Assembly (NCBI GenBank): GCA_910587165.1
Contig: CAJUKP010000013.1
Coordinates: 1-58,227 of the forward strand
Length of the DNA stretch: 58,227 nt
Source: an uncultured Duncaniella sp.
GTDB lineage: Bacteria > Bacteroidota > Bacteroidia > Bacteroidales > Muribaculaceae
Direction: 5' to 3'
Part shown: positions 24,936 through 34,264 of the stretch, one piece after another
Position numbering within the stretch: the first letter of the stretch is position 1
Layout: every line of letters starts with the position of its first letter
Program-made: the position numbers and the translations under genes
Notes under the pieces: model-generated
The model's input: the letters and a program-made list of their open reading frames with translations, nothing else
What the model was told of the DNA's origin: nothing
The model's database searches: none

Positions 24936-25952
24936 CTATTTGCTTTCCTTTGCGCCGATGGCCTGGTTGCAGGTGATGATGACAGTCTTGTAGATATCCT
25001 CGGGGAAGCAACCGCGAGAGAGATCGTTGACCGGAGCTGCCAGACCCTGGAGAACGGGACCTACAGCCTCAACGCCGCCGAGACGCTGCACAAGCTTGTA
25101 GGCGATGTTGCCCACCTCAAGCGAGGGGAACACGAGCACATTGGCACGGCCGGAAAGGGGGCTGTTGGGAGCCTTCGAGTTGGCCACGCTGGGGACGAGG
25201 GCTGCATCAGCCTGAAGTTCACCGTCAATCACAGTGTCGGGATCCATCTTCTGGGCGATCTTTGTGGCCTCGATCACCTTGTCGACCATCTCATGCTTGG
25301 CGCTACCCTTGGTGGAGAAGCTGAGGATGGCCACACGGGGCTCCATTCCGGCGATGTCGCGGGCTGTCTGGGCTGCTGATACAGCGATCTGGGCAAGCTC
25401 GGGAGCGGTGGGGTTGGGGATTACGGCACAGTCGGCGAAGATGAGCAGACCGTTGGTGCCGAAAGGAGAATCCTCGGGAAGAACCATCACGAACGCACCG
25501 GATACCACATTGATGCCGGGCTTGGTCTTGATCACCTGGAAAGCGGCACGGAGCACATTGCCTGTGGTGTTGAGCGCGCCTGCCACCTGACCGTCGGCGT
25601 CACCGGCCTTGATCATGAGGCAACCGAGATAGAGAGGATTGGCGGCAGTCATGCGGGCCTCCTCCATGGTGATACCTTTCTTCTTACGGAGCTCGAAGAA
25701 GAGGGGAGCATATTTGTCGATAACCTTCTCATCGGCGGGATTGACGATGGTAGCCTTGGCGATATTGCTGAGTTTCAGCGAATCGGCCATGGTGAGAACC
25801 TCCTTGGGGTCACCGATGATGATGATGTCGGCGATTCCCTCCTCTATGAGGCGGTCGGCGGCGGTGAGTGTACGGGGTTCGGTGCCTTCGGGCAGCACGA
25901 TACGCTGGCGGGAAGCCTTAGCCTTGGCGGTAAGTTTTTCAAAAAGTCCCAT
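24936..25952 (-). CDS. pta: Phosphate acetyltransferase
   Basis: A 338-residue short-form Pta (no N-terminal regulatory domain) converting acetyl-CoA and phosphate to acetyl phosphate. Family segments: RQRIVLPEGTEPRTLTAADRL (about 15-35), ADGQVAGALNTTGNVLRAAFQVI (about 118-140), PELAQIAVSAAQTA and the C-terminal RGCFPEDIYKTVIITCNQA. It precedes ackA in a two-gene operon. Confidence 0.96.
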   Translation of the reverse strand: MGLFEKLTAKAKASRQRIVLPEGTEPRTLTAADRLIEEGIADIIIIGDPKEVLTMADSLKLSNIAKATIVNPADEKVIDKYAPLFFELRKKKGITMEEARMTAANPLYLGCLMIKAGDADGQVAGALNTTGNVLRAAFQVIKTKPGINVVSGAFVMVLPEDSPFGTNGLLIFADCAVIPNPTAPELAQIAVSAAQTARDIAGMEPRVAILSFSTKGSAKHEMVDKVIEATKIAQKMDPDTVIDGELQADAALVPSVANSKAPNSPLSGRANVLVFPSLEVGNIAYKLVQRLGGVEAVGPVLQGLAAPVNDLSRGCFPEDIYKTVIITCNQAIGAKESK

Positions 25953-26079
25953 TTGTGTGTCGGTATTAATATATTTAAGTTATTACTATTCTTTATATTG
26001 AAGTATTGATCTCTGTATTGATGATTTTTTATTAGCCACAAAGTTACAAACATTTCAAGCAAAAGCCAAAAAAAAATAC

Positions 26080-26087
26080 TACCTTTG
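26080..26087 (+). promoter_or_regulatory. -7 element for the PurF-like gene
   Basis: TACCTTTG, exact match, 46 bp before the ATG at 26134. Confidence 0.6.
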
Positions 26088-26133
26088 CACTTTCAAAATT
26101 CAAAACCAGTCATACATATCTTACTAACGAATT

Positions 26134-27573
26134 ATGGGAGGTTTTTTTGGCACCGTCTCGGCCCGTCCGTGCATCGTAGATCTGTTCTATGGCACAGACT
26201 ACAATTCCCATCTCGGCACAAAACGTGCCGGACTTGTGACCTTCGACCCTGAGAAGGGCTTCAACCGCAAGATCCACTCTCTCGAGCGTGACTATTTCCG
26301 CTCGAAATTCGAGGACGAGCTCGACTCATTCCATGGCAATCAAGGCCTCGGCGTGATCAGCGATACAGATCCTCAGCCCATCATCGTCAACTCTCACCTG
26401 GGACGCTACGCTGTGGTTACAGTGGCCAAGATCAACAATCTGCGCGAGATCGCGACAGAATTGCTCGAGCAGAGGATGCATCTGAGCGAGCTCTCGGCCA
26501 ACAACATCAACCAGACCGAAGTGGTGGCCCTTCTGATCAACATGGGCAAGGACTTCGTGGACGGTATCAATCTTGTCTATAAAAAGGTGAAAGGCTCCTG
26601 CTCGATGCTCATCCTCACGGAAGACGGCATCATCGCCGCCCGCGATTTCCTGGGACGCACACCTATCGTCATCGGAAAGAAAGACGGAGCCTACGCGGCC
26701 ACAAGCGAGACCTGCGCATTCCCCAACCTTGACTTCAAGGTAGTGCGTGATCTCGGACCGGGTGAGATCGTCAGAATGCGTGCCGACTCTCTCGAGGTGC
26801 TCCGCCAGCCTTCGAAAAGGGAGCAGATATGCTCGTTCCTCTGGGTCTATTACGGCTTCCCGGCAAGTGACTACCTCGGAATCAACGTCGAGGATGTGCG
26901 CGAGGCCGGAGGCAGGGCCATGGGCAAGGAAGATCCGACGGACGCCGACTGTGTGTGCGGCATCCCCGACTCAGGCGTGGGCCACGCGCTCGGCTATGCC
27001 GAAGGCAGCGGCATCCCCTACCAGAGAGCAGTGCTGAAATATACCCCCACATGGCCCCGAAGCTTCACACCGGGCAATCAGTCACGCCGCGACCTTGTGG
27101 CCAAGATGAAGCTCATCCCCAATCCGGCCATGCTCAATGGCAAAAGCGTCGTGTTCTGCGACGACTCCATTGTCCGCGGCACACAGCTCCGCGACAATGT
27201 CCGCACATTCTTCGACTGCGGAGCCAAGAAAGCCCATGCCCGTATCTCCTGCCCGCCGCTCGTCTACGGATGCCCGTTCATAGGATTCACATCATCGAAG
27301 AGCGACATGGAGCTTATCACCCGTCAGGTCATCAAGGATTTCGAGGGTGACGACAAAGCCCACCTTGAGGAATATGCCACAACCGGCTCGCCACGTTACG
27401 AACGTATGGTGGAGGAGATCGCCCGCCGTCTCGGACTCTCGACCCTCAGATTCAGCAAGATCGAGGATCTCATAGCCTCGATAGGTCTCCCCAAATGCCG
27501 CGTCTGCACCCACTGCTTCGATGGCACCGGATGCCACCCCGACGAGGCATACGCCGAGGAGAACAACGGTTGA
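26134..27573 (+). CDS. Amidophosphoribosyltransferase paralogue lacking the N-terminal cysteine
   Basis: A 479-residue PurF homologue with an N-terminal Ntn-type glutaminase-like domain (about 1-235) and a type I phosphoribosyltransferase domain with the PRPP loop VVFCDDSIVRGTQ (about 340-352). Canonical PurF begins Met-Cys-Gly and the Cys is the glutamine nucleophile; here the start is MGGFFGTVSARPCIVDLF, with no Cys at position 2 and the first Cys at 13. The protein may use free ammonia, may be processed so that another Cys serves, or may have another role. A C-terminal cysteine cluster (CRVCTHCFDGTGC) could bind an Fe-S cluster or zinc. I recall similar paralogues in other Bacteroidetes. 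A strong terminator follows. Confidence 0.85.
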   Translation: MGGFFGTVSARPCIVDLFYGTDYNSHLGTKRAGLVTFDPEKGFNRKIHSLERDYFRSKFEDELDSFHGNQGLGVISDTDPQPIIVNSHLGRYAVVTVAKINNLREIATELLEQRMHLSELSANNINQTEVVALLINMGKDFVDGINLVYKKVKGSCSMLILTEDGIIAARDFLGRTPIVIGKKDGAYAATSETCAFPNLDFKVVRDLGPGEIVRMRADSLEVLRQPSKREQICSFLWVYYGFPASDYLGINVEDVREAGGRAMGKEDPTDADCVCGIPDSGVGHALGYAEGSGIPYQRAVLKYTPTWPRSFTPGNQSRRDLVAKMKLIPNPAMLNGKSVVFCDDSIVRGTQLRDNVRTFFDCGAKKAHARISCPPLVYGCPFIGFTSSKSDMELITRQVIKDFEGDDKAHLEEYATTGSPRYERMVEEIARRLGLSTLRFSKIEDLIASIGLPKCRVCTHCFDGTGCHPDEAYAEENNG

Positions 27574-27633
27574 CAAGTAGAATACTCATAGTTTTCTTTT
27601 TTTGGGATACTATCTGTTTTAATTATGCGCAAG

Positions 27634-27670
27634 CCGCCCGGCAACTTCATGGTTGCCGGGCGGTATTTTT
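27634..27670 (+). terminator. Terminator of the PurF-like gene
   Basis: CCGCCCGGCAAC (27634-27645) pairs perfectly with GTTGCCGGGCGG (27652-27663), followed by TATTTTTTT. It sits in a convergent gap and the hairpin may also serve the GH28 gene. Confidence 0.9.
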
Positions 27671-27685
27671 TTAGAGGGTCCGATA

Positions 27686-29098
27686 TTATTTAAGCTCTTC
27701 GCAAGGCTTGCCGTCGATCTTGAGATTGACGAACCTCACACCCTCGGCAAGACCTGAAAGGTAGTTTCCGCCGGAGGTCACACCATTGAACGTACAATTC
27801 TTGAGCTCCACATTGCGGATATTGCAGATATTGTCATATCCCACCATCATTACGCCATATTTGCTTGACTGACAGGTGACATTTTCCAGAAAGACATTCT
27901 GCACGATGGGAGGAAAGATGTGGTTGCACAGTTCCTTGCGGTCATACTGGAGGTTGATCTTGAGCACAGCCTCCTTGCACTGGCCCACCTTGACATTGCG
28001 GACGAATATGTTCTCGATCACACCGCCACGGCAGTCGTTGGTCTTGATACGTATCACTCGCTCCAGTTCGGGAGAGTCCATCTCACAGTTCTCCACGAAG
28101 AGATTCTTGTAGCCGCCGGCGATCTCACTGCCAACCACTACTCCACCGTGACCGTTTTTCATCTTGCAGTTGCGCACGATCACATTCTCGGTAGGCACAT
28201 TGGCCAGACGTCCGTCGCGGTTGCGGCCGCTCTTTATGGCGATGCAGTCATCACCGGTGTCGAAATAACACCCCTCGATGAGCACATTCCTGCACGACTC
28301 GGGATCACATCCGTCACCGTTGGGACCATCGTTCTGCACATGGACATTCCTCACCGTCAGATTGTCGCAATATACGGGGTGGATCACCCAGAACGGCGAG
28401 CGGAGCAGGGTGACACCCTCGATGAGCACATTGCGGCACTCCACAGGGTTGACCAACTGCACACGCATACCATAGCCATCGCCCAGACGGCGCTGTTCCA
28501 CAGGCACACCCTTCTCGTTCCACTCCAGAAGAAGCGGGCGGCCGATGCGCTGCGACACGATACCTTCTTTCCATCCGAAACGCGGGGCGCCGCACATGGC
28601 CCACCAGTTGTCGCGTGATGCTCCGCCGTCGATCACACCTTTGCCGGTGATGGCTATATTCTCCTGCTTGTAGGCATAGATCATCGGCTGATAGTTGTAG
28701 CATTTCACACCTTCCCAATGGGTGTAGACCACGGGATACTCCTTGAGATCGCTGGTGAAAAGCAGGGTGGCGCCCTCCTCGAGATGGAGGTTGACATTGC
28801 TCAGAAGCGTGATGGGTCCGGTGAACCATGTCCCTTTCGGGATGATCACACGTCCTCCACCCTCAGCCGAGCACCGTGAGATCACGCTGTTGATCAACTC
28901 GGTATATAGATACCCTTTGGTTGACGACACTTTCCCGTAGTCGAACAGACGGTAGTCCTTGTTGCGGAATTCAGGTGCCTTGATGTGGCTCTCCACCTCG
29001 GGATAGAGTTCGCTCCAGGCTTTTGCGGCAGTATCGTAGCCCTTCATGGGAAGGATGCCCGCCACGAGGAGCGCGACCGCCATAATAAATGTTTTCAT
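27686..29098 (-). CDS. Glycoside hydrolase family 28 (polygalacturonase-like), exported
   Basis: A 470-residue right-handed beta-helix enzyme. Signal peptide 1-20 (MKTFIMAVALLVAGILPMKG). GH28 signature residues are visible: NDGPNGDGCDPESC (Asn/Asp pair), DTGDDCIAIKSGRNRDGR (the DD motif), and NGHGGVVVGSEIAGG (G-H-G), followed by RVIRIKTNDCRGG (R-x-K). It hydrolyses galacturonic-acid linkages in pectin or rhamnogalacturonan. The start at 29098 is chosen because a CAAAGATA (minus TATCTTTG) box lies at 29135-29142, inside the longer ORF. No SusCD pair is adjacent. Confidence 0.92.
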   Translation of the reverse strand: MKTFIMAVALLVAGILPMKGYDTAAKAWSELYPEVESHIKAPEFRNKDYRLFDYGKVSSTKGYLYTELINSVISRCSAEGGGRVIIPKGTWFTGPITLLSNVNLHLEEGATLLFTSDLKEYPVVYTHWEGVKCYNYQPMIYAYKQENIAITGKGVIDGGASRDNWWAMCGAPRFGWKEGIVSQRIGRPLLLEWNEKGVPVEQRRLGDGYGMRVQLVNPVECRNVLIEGVTLLRSPFWVIHPVYCDNLTVRNVHVQNDGPNGDGCDPESCRNVLIEGCYFDTGDDCIAIKSGRNRDGRLANVPTENVIVRNCKMKNGHGGVVVGSEIAGGYKNLFVENCEMDSPELERVIRIKTNDCRGGVIENIFVRNVKVGQCKEAVLKINLQYDRKELCNHIFPPIVQNVFLENVTCQSSKYGVMMVGYDNICNIRNVELKNCTFNGVTSGGNYLSGLAEGVRFVNLKIDGKPCEELK

Positions 29099-29134
29099 GA
29101 TAATTTGGAAATGAGATTTGTGATGATTAACGCA

Positions 29135-29142
29135 CAAAGATA
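29135..29142 (-). promoter_or_regulatory. -7 element for the GH28 gene
   Basis: TATCTTTG on the minus strand, exact TAnnTTTG, 36 bp before the ATG at 29098. It lies just downstream of the trpA stop, giving GH28 its own promoter. Confidence 0.6.
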
Positions 29143-29148
29143 CTCATT

Positions 29149-29931
29149 TTATTCCAATCTTCCAATCGTGGCGAGCAACCGGGCCACAGCTTCGCGGGGT
29201 GATGACGTCGATTCAAGACATTTGATGAACAGTGACCCTATGATGGCACCCGAAGAATAGCGGCAGGCCTCACCGAAGGTCGATGGATTGGATATCCCGA
29301 ATCCAATAAGACGGTTGTGGACAAGATCCATCCCGGCGATGCGTCTGAAGTATTCCACAGCCTTCCCGTCAAAGCGCTCGCGGATGCCGGTGGTCGATGC
29401 CGTCGAGACCATGTAGATGAATCCCGAGCAGTTCCCGTCGATGAGCCTGATGCGCTCCTCGCTCGTCTCGGGGGTGATGAGCATTATCATGTGGACTCCA
29501 TACCCGGCACACAGGTCCTTGTAGTCACGCATATATTCGCTGAAAGGGAGATCAGGGATTATGATTCCGTCGATACCCGCATCGCGGCATCGGCTGAACA
29601 CAGACTCCATACCCATCCTCAGCATGGGATTGAGATAGCCCATGAGCACAAACGGCATATCAGGCACCCTGCGTCTGGCCTCCGCCACATCGCTGAAGAG
29701 ACGGTCGAGTGTCATTCCGTTGTCTATAGCCACGTTTGAACTATGCTGTATCACCACGCCGTCAGCCATGGGATCGGAAAACGGCACACCGATCTCCACC
29801 ATATCCACACCTCCGGCAGCAAGCGCCTCTATGACATCCGCGGTGCTATCCGGGTGTGGAAATCCGGCGGTGGCAAACACTGAGAGTATTTCACTGCTCT
29901 TTCGGGCAAAAAGCGAGTCTATTCTGTTCAT
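29149..29931 (-). CDS. trpA: Tryptophan synthase alpha chain
   Basis: A 260-residue TIM barrel that cleaves indole-3-glycerol phosphate and passes indole to TrpB. Visible: ATAGFPHPDST, VEIGVPFSDPMADGVVIQ with the catalytic Glu/Asp region (about 44-60), PDLPFSE (about 120-126), and STTGIRERF phosphate loop. The start MNRIDSLF at 29931 is the family's usual beginning and overlaps the end of trpF by 41 bp. It is the last gene of the trp operon, separated from trpB, which is first. Confidence 0.95.
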   Translation of the reverse strand: MNRIDSLFARKSSEILSVFATAGFPHPDSTADVIEALAAGGVDMVEIGVPFSDPMADGVVIQHSSNVAIDNGMTLDRLFSDVAEARRRVPDMPFVLMGYLNPMLRMGMESVFSRCRDAGIDGIIIPDLPFSEYMRDYKDLCAGYGVHMIMLITPETSEERIRLIDGNCSGFIYMVSTASTTGIRERFDGKAVEYFRRIAGMDLVHNRLIGFGISNPSTFGEACRYSSGAIIGSLFIKCLESTSSPREAVARLLATIGRLE

Positions 29932-30517
29932 TTCCAATAAATTCTTTAATAAGTTCCACATTCTTGACTCCCGGAGCGTCCTCAAAACGTGAGTTTATGT
30001 CCACACCGGCCATTCCGGGAAACGACGGCAGTGTATCATCCGGACCGATTCCGCCGCTCAGCAGCCAAGGGGTTGAAAGAGGATAATCCGACAATATATT
30101 CCAGTTGAATTTCTGTCCGGTTCCACCCCGGGCGGCCGACCTGGTGTCGAACACGAACATATCCACACACCCCTCGTAACGTCTGATCTGATTCCAGTCC
30201 GGGGCATCGCTGAGTCCGATGGCCTTCCACACCCTCAGACCTGTCGCTGAGAGCGCCCTGCAAAAATCAGGGCTCTCATCGCCGTGGAGCTGTGCTGTCT
30301 CAAGACCATAACGGCTACAGATACCGGCAACCTCATCCACGGAGGCATTGACGAACACTCCGACGCCTCTCACCCCCGATGGCAGCTCCGGAGGCATTCC
30401 GAGGGCGCATCTCGGCGATGGAGGATAGAAGATAAACCCCATGTAATCAGGGCCGAGAGCCATCACATCGCGTATGTTGCGCGGATCTCTCATGCCGCAA
30501 ACCTTCCACATCATCAT
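29891..30517 (-). CDS. trpF: Phosphoribosylanthranilate isomerase
   Basis: A 208-residue TIM barrel converting PRA to CdRP. WKVCGMRDPRNIRDV (4-18) carries the catalytic Cys, YMGFIFYPPSPR is typical, and LHGDESPDFC and MAGVDINSRFEDAPGVKN at the C-terminus carry the general acid Asp and phosphate site. The start overlaps the trpC stop by 4 bases (ATGA). Three consecutive ATGs at 30517, 30514 and 30511 leave the exact start uncertain by two codons. Confidence 0.95.
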   Translation of the reverse strand: MMMWKVCGMRDPRNIRDVMALGPDYMGFIFYPPSPRCALGMPPELPSGVRGVGVFVNASVDEVAGICSRYGLETAQLHGDESPDFCRALSATGLRVWKAIGLSDAPDWNQIRRYEGCVDMFVFDTRSAARGGTGQKFNWNILSDYPLSTPWLLSGGIGPDDTLPSFPGMAGVDINSRFEDAPGVKNVELIKEFIGNEQNRLAFCPKEQ

Positions 30518-31281
30518 CCTTTGAGAAAATTTTCAAGCGCGAGCGCCGGATCACTTTGTTTCATGAAAGTCTCACCGATCAGAAATCCTCTGTAGCCCGC
30601 ATCACGCAGCCTTCTGACCTCTTCCATAGAGCTTAGCCCGCTCTCGGCCACCTTGACCACAGTATCGGGAAGCTCCGGGGCCATCTTCAACGACAGCATC
30701 GGATCAGTCCGGAATGTGGTGAGATCACGGTTGTTGACACCGACCATATCAACATCGGGGCAGAATTTGTCAAGTTCGGCCATGGAATGCAGTTCCAGAA
30801 GCACCTCAAGATGATGGCGGTGGGCCTCGCGGGTGAGTTTCTCTATGCTCTCGCGGCTCAGCGCCGCCGCTATAAGCAGGACGGCGTTCGCACCGTGCAG
30901 ACAGGCCTCGGCAATCTGATAGCGGCTCACGATGAAGTCCTTGCGCAGAAGCGGGAGCCCCGACGACCGTGCGGCAAGGGCAAGATCGGCCGTGGAGCCA
31001 CCGAAAAACACTGTGTCGGTGAGCACTGAGCAAGCCGCCGCACCGGCCCGCTCATAGCCGGGCACCACATGATATGCCATAGCCAAGGGATGGATCTCAC
31101 CCTTCGATGGCGACCGGCGCTTGAACTCGGCTATGATGCCTGTGGGGCTGTCGGTGAGTGCTTTTTTCATAGACATCCTGCGCCAGGGCACAACACAGCA
31201 GTCCATTGGCATGGCATCGGCCATCGCCTCCACTTCCCGGCGTTTGTTGTCAAGTATTCGGTCAAGTATATTCTCTTTCAT
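30514..31281 (-). CDS. trpC: Indole-3-glycerol phosphate synthase
   Basis: A 255-residue TIM barrel closing CdRP to indole-3-glycerol phosphate. Recognised from IIAEFKRRSPSKGEI (about 49-63, catalytic Lys), LLRKDFIVSRYQI (about 108-120), LLIAAALS, EVLLELHS and VGVNNRDLTTF (about 180-190), and VAESGLSSMEEV. It is separate from trpF here, unlike the fused TrpCF of enterobacteria. The gap to trpD is 10 bp and trpF overlaps by 4. Confidence 0.96.
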   Translation of the reverse strand: MKENILDRILDNKRREVEAMADAMPMDCCVVPWRRMSMKKALTDSPTGIIAEFKRRSPSKGEIHPLAMAYHVVPGYERAGAAACSVLTDTVFFGGSTADLALAARSSGLPLLRKDFIVSRYQIAEACLHGANAVLLIAAALSRESIEKLTREAHRHHLEVLLELHSMAELDKFCPDVDMVGVNNRDLTTFRTDPMLSLKMAPELPDTVVKVAESGLSSMEEVRRLRDAGYRGFLIGETFMKQSDPALALENFLKG

Positions 31282-31291
31282 ATTACCGGCG

Positions 31292-32287
31292 TCATGAGTT
31301 TAGTTCCACAAATTTTCTGAATGATGCCATCGCGGCCCCTGAGTCTATCGACCGGCGGGCCTCGGCCACCGCTTCTGATGGGCTGACCGAAGGCTCAAGC
31401 GTCATGATGGCGAAAGCCGCGTTGGCCACGACACAGTCACGGCGGGCCGGAGATGATGTCCCGGCAAGAACACTGTCAAACACAGCGGCGGCCTCGGCCA
31501 CAGAATCTCCTCCCGACAGTTCCTCGCCGGAATATGTATCCATCCCGAGCATGGCCGGGGTGAAAAGACGTTCGCCACGGGACGTGACTACCTTGAACGG
31601 TGATGTGAGCGAAATCTCGTCATAACCGTCGAGCGAATGCACCACCGTACACTCCACACCCTCCTGAGCCGCTATATATCCGTAAAGTCTCAGAAGTTTG
31701 AGATTGTAGACACCGAGAAGCTGATAGCGCGGCATCATGGGATTGACCAGAGGCCCGAGCATATTGAAGAAAGTCCTGACACCGAGCGCCTTGCGCACTG
31801 CCCCTACACTCTTCAGCGCCGGGCTGAAAAACGGAGCGTGGAGATAGCACACTCCACTCTCCTCAAGCGAGCGGGCCAGCCTGTCGGAATCGGCGGTGAA
31901 CCTCACTCCATGGTGTTCGAGCACATTCGAGGCACCCGAGACAGAGGTCGCCCCATAATTGCCGTGCTTCACCACCTTTCGTCCTGTCCCCGCCACCACA
32001 AAGCATGATGCGGTGGAGATGTTGAACGTATTTTTTCCGTCACCCCCTGTCCCGACAATGTCAATCGCCTTGACATCGCCCAGATCCACCGGCACACGGC
32101 GTTCAAGAATGGCATCACGAAACCCGCGCAACTCGTCGAGGGTGATGCTGCGCATCAGATAGACGGTCATGAAGGCCGAGAGTTGTGCGTCGTTATATTT
32201 TCCGTCGGCGATGTTGAGCAGCACATCCCGCGACTCGGTCCGGGTGAGCCTCTTGTGCTCGAACATCTTGTTGAGAAGTTTCTTCAT
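31292..32287 (-). CDS. trpD: Anthranilate phosphoribosyltransferase
   Basis: A 331-residue transferase joining anthranilate to PRPP. The PRPP-binding DIVGTGGDGKNTFNISTASCFVVAGTGRKVVKHGNYGATS (about 79-118) is complete, including KHGN. Length is standard for a TrpD not fused to TrpG. It starts one base after the trpG stop. Confidence 0.96.
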   Translation of the reverse strand: MKKLLNKMFEHKRLTRTESRDVLLNIADGKYNDAQLSAFMTVYLMRSITLDELRGFRDAILERRVPVDLGDVKAIDIVGTGGDGKNTFNISTASCFVVAGTGRKVVKHGNYGATSVSGASNVLEHHGVRFTADSDRLARSLEESGVCYLHAPFFSPALKSVGAVRKALGVRTFFNMLGPLVNPMMPRYQLLGVYNLKLLRLYGYIAAQEGVECTVVHSLDGYDEISLTSPFKVVTSRGERLFTPAMLGMDTYSGEELSGGDSVAEAAAVFDSVLAGTSSPARRDCVVANAAFAIMTLEPSVSPSEAVAEARRSIDSGAAMASFRKFVELNS

Positions 32288-32288
32288 A

Positions 32289-32852
32289 TCAATGCTTCAG
32301 CCAATTTTCAAAGATTCCGATACCCATAGGGGTCAACACTGATTCGGGATGGAACTGCACCCCTCTCACGTCGAGACTACGGTGACGCATGGCCATTATC
32401 TCTCCGTCTGGACTCACGGCGGTGACCTCGAGCTCGTCCGGAAGGGTGCCGGCATCCACTACCCACGAATGGTAGCGGCCTATACCTATCTCATCAGGAA
32501 GACCGTCGAAAAGGTAGTCACGGCGTATTATGCGGGCGGTGGAACTGATACCGTGCCACACCCGGTCGAGATTCCGGAGCCCGGCCCCGAACCTCTCCCC
32601 TATCGCCTGATGGCCGAGACACACCCCGAGAATAGGTTTCACCGTCGCATACCTCTCGAGCAGCCGCGGCAATATGCCGGCCTCGGATGGAATTCCCGGT
32701 CCGGGTGAGATTATTATGCGGTCATAGCCGTCCACCTCTTCAAGAGTCATGCTATCGTTGCGGCGGACATCAGGCTCGACACCGAGCTCACGCACAGCAT
32801 GGACTATGTTGTAGGTAAACGAGTCGTAATTGTCAAATATCAACAGTTTCAT
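32289..32852 (-). CDS. trpG: Anthranilate synthase component II (glutamine amidotransferase)
   Basis: A 187-residue class I glutaminase supplying ammonia to TrpE. Catalytic Cys lies in GVCLGHQAIGERFG (about 77-90) and the His/Glu pair in VQFHPESVLTP near 170. IISPGPGIPSEAG is the oxyanion region. It sits directly between trpE and trpD and is free-standing. Confidence 0.96.
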   Translation of the reverse strand: MKLLIFDNYDSFTYNIVHAVRELGVEPDVRRNDSMTLEEVDGYDRIIISPGPGIPSEAGILPRLLERYATVKPILGVCLGHQAIGERFGAGLRNLDRVWHGISSTARIIRRDYLFDGLPDEIGIGRYHSWVVDAGTLPDELEVTAVSPDGEIMAMRHRSLDVRGVQFHPESVLTPMGIGIFENWLKH

Positions 32853-32863
32853 TTATCAACCCT

Positions 32864-34264
32864 CTAAAATGTTTCGGCATATTCAAGCGCCTTGACCAAG
32901 GCACCGAGTTTATTATTTGTCTCCTGAAGCTCCATCTCAGGCACCGAACGGGCCACAATCCCGGCTCCGGCCTGAAAATACAGTGTCTGGTCATGACTCA
33001 GGAAGCTGCGGATCGTTATGGCCTGATTGAGATTTCCGTCAAAACCGATGAAACCGATACACCCGCCGTAGGTCATGCGGCTGTGCGGTTCGATGGAGTC
33101 TATGAGCTGCATGGCCCTTATTTTTGGAGCACCGCTCAGGGTTCCGGCCGGAAATGTGTCGGCAAACAGACGATAGACATCGGCTCCCTCGGGCAATTCA
33201 CCCTTCACTCTCGACACCATGTGGATCACATGGCTGTAATACTGTATCTGCCGCAGAAACTCGATGGACACCTTCCCTCCCTCGCGGCTCAGGTCATTGC
33301 GGGCAAGATCCACCAGCATGATGTGCTCGGCGTTCTCCTTCTCATCCTCGAGCAGCGCCTTGGCCAGTTCATGGTCACGCTGATCATCGCCGGTGCGGCG
33401 GAATGTCCCCGCTATGGGGTCGATATATGCCGAACGGCCATCAACCCGCAGATGGGTCTCGGGAGATGAACCGAATATACGGAAATCACTGAAATCGAAG
33501 TAAAAAAGATATGGCGAAGGATTGACACATCTCAGCGCACGGTAGACATTGAACTCATCACCTCCGAACCGCTGGGCGAACCGGCGCGACAGCACTATCT
33601 GGAACACATCGCCTCTGAGAGCGTGCGATATGCCGCGTCTCACCATTTCCATATACTCGCCATCGCTGACTGTCGATACAGGCTCCCCGTCGGTTGAGAA
33701 TGGATAGCAGGCTATATTATTGTTGTTTATCACGCTTATGAGCTCGTCAATGCTCTCACTCTCACCGGGAGCGAGATGCTCATAGACCGTAAGCTGGTTC
33801 TTGTAATGGTTCACCTTCACTACATATCGGTAAAGGATATATTTCATGTCGGGCACCTTGGCAAACCGCTCCTCTTTGCGGGTCACGGCCACTTTCTCGA
33901 AATATCTCACCGCATCGTATGCCGTGTAACCGAAAAGTCCGTTCACACCGGGATCTGTATCGCCGGAGATTTCAAACGATTCCACATACTTCCTCAGCTC
34001 GGCCACCACATCCACATCCGGCCCGAACGCCATCTCAATCGGCAGCGAGCACGGGTATGACAGCCCGATCCGCCCGTCAGCCACCGTGAACGATCCTATG
34101 GGACAGACACCTATGTAGCTCACTGAATTCTGGCTCGTATGGTAGTCAGAACTCTCGAGCAGAGCCGACTGAGGGTAGAGGTCGCGGATCTTGAGATAGA
34201 TACCGACCGGTGTCTCGAGGTCGGCAGGAATCATGCGCGACACCACTTTAATCTTGTTTTTCAT
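32864..34264 (-). CDS. trpE: Anthranilate synthase component I
   Basis: A 466-residue chorismate-using enzyme. The N-terminal SALLESSDYH segment (about 33-42) is the tryptophan-binding LLES site, so feedback inhibition is expected. The catalytic half holds FYFDFSDFRIFGSSPETHLRV, DPIAGTFRRTGDD, DLARNDLSREGG, SRVKGEL and TLSGAPKIRAMQLI (about 240-400). Its start overlaps the trpB stop by 4 bases (ATGA). Confidence 0.96.
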   Translation of the reverse strand: MKNKIKVVSRMIPADLETPVGIYLKIRDLYPQSALLESSDYHTSQNSVSYIGVCPIGSFTVADGRIGLSYPCSLPIEMAFGPDVDVVAELRKYVESFEISGDTDPGVNGLFGYTAYDAVRYFEKVAVTRKEERFAKVPDMKYILYRYVVKVNHYKNQLTVYEHLAPGESESIDELISVINNNNIACYPFSTDGEPVSTVSDGEYMEMVRRGISHALRGDVFQIVLSRRFAQRFGGDEFNVYRALRCVNPSPYLFYFDFSDFRIFGSSPETHLRVDGRSAYIDPIAGTFRRTGDDQRDHELAKALLEDEKENAEHIMLVDLARNDLSREGGKVSIEFLRQIQYYSHVIHMVSRVKGELPEGADVYRLFADTFPAGTLSGAPKIRAMQLIDSIEPHSRMTYGGCIGFIGFDGNLNQAITIRSFLSHDQTLYFQAGAGIVARSVPEMELQETNNKLGALVKALEYAETF

